Assembly: GCA_003731685.1 (NCBI GenBank)
Contig: RCNO01000010.1
Span: forward strand, 7,100 to 41,346
Reading direction: 5' to 3'
DNA from: Bacteroidetes/Chlorobi group bacterium MS-B_bin-24
GTDB lineage: Bacteria; Bacteroidota; Ignavibacteria; Kapaibacteriales; UBA2268
Length of the DNA stretch: 34,247 nt
Part shown: one piece after another, positions 30,951-34,247 of the stretch
Numbering within the stretch: the first letter of the stretch is position 1
Layout of the letters: the number at the start of each line of letters is the position of its first letter
Position numbers and translations under genes: made by a program
The notes under the pieces: model-generated
The model's database searches: none
Told to the model about the DNA's origin: nothing
The model's input: only the letters and a program-made list of their open reading frames with translations

Positions 30951-31049
30951 GATAAAACCTTTGCGACTTGTTACTCGTTTGTTTTTATAGCGACTTAATA
31001 TTCGATAAATATAATTTCCAAAATATATTTCAGACGCTAACTTTTCCTT

Positions 31050-34000
31050 TTATTTCGCAATAACAACTTTCACAATCTTTGAGTAATTACCCGCAAGCAT
31101 TCGCAAAGCATAGACTCCCGAAGAGATTTGTTCTGTCGAAATTTGAATTGCATACTTCCCGCTTTTCACAACTTCGCTCAATATTGGAATTACTGCCCCA
31201 GTCTCGAGATTGATGAGGTCTAATTTCGTGTAGCCATCGAATCCGACACCGAAACCGACCTCAAAGCTGGAAGTACTAACAGGATTTTGGTTCATCTCAA
31301 GGTAATAATCGGTCAAAGCAATTTCGATAGGTCTTATATCGACAACGCAAGTATTTATGACAATGAAGCAAGTATCGCCCGAAGGAACCACGCACTTGTC
31401 GCGGTCGTGGAAAGTGATATTGTCGATGTATGGACGGAAAATTTTGGCATCGGTTAACATCAACAGCATAGTCGGTCGGGCTAATTCACCATCGCCACTG
31501 ATTGGATTCTTTCCACTTCCCTGAATGTGCAACTTAGTATAGGTCTCATCAATTCTATTTTCGGTTGCCGAGATTGTCCAAGTATTATCAAGAATAGCGC
31601 CCTTTTCAATCGAAATGTATTTAAGCCAGTCTGTTTTGTAAATAATATCATATTCAAATGATGTTATCCCAGCATCGCGCCAATTTTTCGAAGCAGCAGT
31701 AGTTGTCAATACAATATTAAGGCCGGGAGCAAGATGCAAATCGGCATCAAAGTCTCTTAACGTAAGTTTAACGGGGACATCGTAGCCAACACCAACAAGT
31801 TCGACATAATAATTGTTGCCTACATCACTGAAGACACGCAGCAAAGCACGGAAATTGCCTGTTTTATCGGGCGAGAACTTAACTTTTACTTTGACTGAAC
31901 TTTGTTGTGTTATAGTTAGCGGGAAAGTAGCACCAACAAGTTCAAAATTGGCAACATTTCCCGAAACAAATACAACACTATCAATAATCGCTGGAGTTGT
32001 GGAACTCGTGTTTGTAATTGTAAACTCTTTAATAGGTTCATCGCAAAGAAGGACAAGACCATAATTTATAGAATCGACGACAATTCCCTTTTCGATGCCA
32101 TAACCAATAACTTCGGTGCGTGTGGTAATAATCGAATCTGGGGCGGGCGAAGCATCGTTAACAACATCAACATAAGCAAGTCGTTTGTTCACAGCCTTCG
32201 GAGTAAAGCGAACAGGAAGCACCAAAGAATCGCCCATCGGAAGAGTAATTTTCGTCGGAGGTGGTGTAACCCAAACGAACTCGTTCAAATTATTTTGATT
32301 CCAGTTGATTGACTCGATATACAAGTCTGCACTTGAACTGGTAGATTTAATTACAACAGAGCCAACGTCTGGATGCTGTGTTCCAACGAGAACGGGCGGT
32401 TGAAATTCGTAGCCTCGCACCTCGATTTTCGGCAAATAGCCATAGCCGTGGAGGCTTCCAACAACACTTCCCGGCTCGATGTTGTCGTCGGGATGAAACT
32501 CCGGAACGACTGTATTATTATGGTCGAATTCATCCTTTGGTTCATAAAGAATTGTTATTTCAATTTGGCGAACACCAGAAGTTCCCGACTCGGGCATCAA
32601 ATCAACAGGTGCACCGGGAGTTGGCTCCGGAACTATGCCACCGGGTTTGATACGGAAATGCGGACTATTCGCACCAAGTTTGATGTCGGTAACCCGAACT
32701 TTTGAAGTACCAGAGTTACGCAAATATACTTTTCCTTCGTTCGAAGTACCAACGCGTCGGCGCTGCCAATCGTAATCGGTAATATATGGACCCGGCTGAA
32801 TCCCAACCCCAGTCCAGTTGGAAATACTATCACCGCTTCCAGCATTACTATGGAACAGAACATCGATTGAATAATCGCCTACTGATTGCGGTTCGAAACA
32901 AGGAGTTTCCAAGTAAACGGTTCCACCGGGTGGAATAACAATGTCCAAAGGTGGTACAAATGGTGAAGATAATGAGAATGGCAACGTAACACCATCTATT
33001 CCATCAATAATCAATGTATCGGTGCCTGGATTTTGAATTCTCAAACCAGTGCCTGTTTGCTGAAGTTTACAAACTTTCCTCTTAACAACAACTTGTCCGG
33101 CATTCCAATCTTCAACAATGATTTTGGGTATCACTCCTCTTCCCATAACAGGAACGGTGAATGTATCGCAGTCCGTTACTGCCACAAGGGTATCCAAATC
33201 AAGCATCGTTGGACTTAATGATTCATTAGTTGGGGTATATTCTATTGTAATGGTATGGGATTCTTTGGGTTGGAGAATTATTTCGGGTGGGACGTTTCCA
33301 CTAACAATTTTAAAAGCTTCGCCTCGCTTCAAAAAGACGGAAACGACGTTTTCGAGGGTATCCGATATGTTAGTTATTTGCGCATCCAATCTCTTGGAAG
33401 TAAATAATCTAACTTTTCCAAAATTAATTGGGGAGGGTTGGATAAGAAGTGTGTCGGGATAGAAATATAATGTATCGTATGCAATGTTTCCAGCTCTGTC
33501 GGTAATTTGTAAGTATGCAACGCCGGGCTTGTTTTTATCAATAACCTTGACAATGAAAGTGTAATCATACAGCGGCGGATATGTTTTAAATTCCCTAATA
33601 AATTTTATCTCGAAATTGTAAGAACTATCGAGCAGAGAAATATCGTTCACACCTTGGTCAACCTGGCGAGGGTCGTCTCCGGGTTTGCCATTACGCAATT
33701 CAGTGGTTCGAATGGTGAACACGCCGCAGTGTTCTTGCACGAAAATTTCTGGCGGGAGTGTGTCCGTTTCATCGACTTTGTTGAATGCAGTGCAAGCAGG
33801 CCAGCCGTAGCCATCTGCCTCGCTGAAACCATAAATATAACCACCAAACTTGGTCTGGCTCCGAACCACGTGTGTACCGGGCTGAACCCTTAATTTTGCC
33901 CAATACAAATCAGTTCCGGGAATTCGATTGAACAGAAACTTAGGTTCCAACTGCCATATCGGTTTTCCATCGAGCGTAATAGATTTAAGCAATTTGTTCT

Positions 34001-34247
34001 CGGGGTCATTTGGATCTCCAATTGCAATTATGTTGAAGTAGTTATCCAAAAACTGAGCCTGCTCGGCTGGTGTTTGAAACACAGTGTTGGGAACGTATTG
34101 TTCGCGAGGAATAACCAAAATCATAAATGGGTCGAACTCTGGAGCGTTATCCCAATCCGTAGAATAGGAATATTGCATAACCAAAACAGGTTTGTCAGCT
34201 TCCCACACCGAGGTTCCTTTGATTGATTCCTGATTATTAGGTTGCCC
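31050..34247 (-). CDS. Large T9SS-secreted surface protein with Hydin/choice-of-anchor-D repeats (N-terminus outside window)
   Basis: The frame stays open to the right edge, so at least 1065 C-terminal residues are encoded and the signal peptide is missing. The visible part begins with an IgGFc-binding-like domain: SVWEADKPVLVMQYSYSTD, then GTHVVRSQTKFGGYIYGFSEADGYGWPA. About five immunoglobulin-like ASPM-SPD-2-Hydin (choice-of-anchor D) repeats follow, recognisable by PINFGKVRLFTSK, ITNISDT, FKIVSGNVPPEI, ITIEYTPTN and the later INYGLVLLCDEPIKEFTITNTSS. Then comes a cohesin-like stretch (SFEYDIIYKTDWLKYISIEKG region) and a C-terminal T9SS sorting domain (MNQNPVSTSSFEV to GVYALRMLAGNYSKIVKVVIAK). 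It is probably a surface-attached adhesin-like or matrix protein; function is not readable. A GTG at 34208 could be mistaken for a start, but coding sequence continues upstream of it. Confidence 0.85.
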   Translation of the reverse strand, partial: GQPNNQESIKGTSVWEADKPVLVMQYSYSTDWDNAPEFDPFMILVIPREQYVPNTVFQTPAEQAQFLDNYFNIIAIGDPNDPENKLLKSITLDGKPIWQLEPKFLFNRIPGTDLYWAKLRVQPGTHVVRSQTKFGGYIYGFSEADGYGWPACTAFNKVDETDTLPPEIFVQEHCGVFTIRTTELRNGKPGDDPRQVDQGVNDISLLDSSYNFEIKFIREFKTYPPLYDYTFIVKVIDKNKPGVAYLQITDRAGNIAYDTLYFYPDTLLIQPSPINFGKVRLFTSKRLDAQITNISDTLENVVSVFLKRGEAFKIVSGNVPPEIILQPKESHTITIEYTPTNESLSPTMLDLDTLVAVTDCDTFTVPVMGRGVIPKIIVEDWNAGQVVVKRKVCKLQQTGTGLRIQNPGTDTLIIDGIDGVTLPFSLSSPFVPPLDIVIPPGGTVYLETPCFEPQSVGDYSIDVLFHSNAGSGDSISNWTGVGIQPGPYITDYDWQRRRVGTSNEGKVYLRNSGTSKVRVTDIKLGANSPHFRIKPGGIVPEPTPGAPVDLMPESGTSGVRQIEITILYEPKDEFDHNNTVVPEFHPDDNIEPGSVVGSLHGYGYLPKIEVRGYEFQPPVLVGTQHPDVGSVVIKSTSSSADLYIESINWNQNNLNEFVWVTPPPTKITLPMGDSLVLPVRFTPKAVNKRLAYVDVVNDASPAPDSIITTRTEVIGYGIEKGIVVDSINYGLVLLCDEPIKEFTITNTSSTTPAIIDSVVFVSGNVANFELVGATFPLTITQQSSVKVKVKFSPDKTGNFRALLRVFSDVGNNYYVELVGVGYDVPVKLTLRDFDADLHLAPGLNIVLTTTAASKNWRDAGITSFEYDIIYKTDWLKYISIEKGAILDNTWTISATENRIDETYTKLHIQGSGKNPISGDGELARPTMLLMLTDAKIFRPYIDNITFHDRDKCVVPSGDTCFIVINTCVVDIRPIEIALTDYYLEMNQNPVSTSSFEVGFGVGFDGYTKLDLINLETGAVIPILSEVVKSGKYAIQISTEQISSGVYALRMLAGNYSKIVKVVIAK

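Noticed and set aside
34206-34208. GTG at 34208 as the start of the large surface protein
   Set aside because: The frame stays open to the window edge and the upstream codons (GQPNNQESIKGTS) fit the IgGFc-binding-like domain, so the gene continues outside.

Overview
The window looks like the chromosome of a Gram-negative bacterium of the Bacteroidota/Chlorobiota/Ignavibacteriota (FCB) lineage. The evidence is two secreted proteins with type IX secretion (T9SS) C-terminal sorting domains, a choice-of-anchor-D/Hydin-repeat surface protein, a rhomboid with a Bacteroidota-style C-terminal tail, a lipoprotein with a Bacteroidota-like export motif, weak Shine-Dalgarno use, and repeated TAnnTTTG promoter boxes 19-29 nt before start codons. 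An Ignavibacteria/Kapabacteria-type organism fits best, but species and genus cannot be read from the window. Gene density is high. I see no rRNA, tRNA, CRISPR array, transposase or prophage gene.

Layout. 1-239: N-terminal end of an isocitrate/isopropylmalate dehydrogenase (minus, cut by the window edge). 240-610: a repeat-rich intergenic stretch. 611-1627: tRNA-dihydrouridine synthase (minus). 1693-4667: pgi, plsY, transaldolase (plus). 4857-6374: GT39-like membrane glycosyltransferase (minus). 6422-7360: agmatinase-family ureohydrolase (plus). 7470-9965: an unknown small protein, a rhomboid protease and ispG (minus). 10276-13214: a large T9SS-secreted Asp-box protein followed by an apparently frameshifted Dabb-domain gene (plus). 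13221-14656: a hemerythrin/PAS (DUF438-like) protein and a diiron ferritin-like protein (minus). 14735-16798: ADP-forming acyl-CoA synthetase (minus). 17029-18303: phytase-like esterase lipoprotein (plus) with a strong terminator. 18509-20610: murD overlapping an MqnA/MqnD-family gene (plus). 20645-23969: gatE-gatD, the archaeal-type Glu-tRNA(Gln) amidotransferase (minus). 24148-30795: a six-gene tripartite exporter operon (tolC-like, RDD protein, macA-like adaptor, ABC ATPase, two MacB-like permeases; minus). 31050-34247: a large T9SS surface protein, N-terminus outside the window (minus).

The most notable points are: (1) GatD and GatE, a pair normally treated as archaeal, embedded among ordinary bacterial genes; (2) a dispersed 33-34 nt palindrome in five intergenic sites, whose arms are themselves small palindromes, twice accompanied by a second 'GTAAGGGC/GTAGGGGC' repeat; (3) a consistent TAnnTTTG -7 box ahead of at least nine transcription units; and (4) a frameshift at the start of the Dabb gene. 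The genes otherwise describe central metabolism (sugar phosphates, isoprenoid and menaquinone precursors, acyl-CoA energy conservation), envelope building and export, and a small oxygen/iron-related operon.
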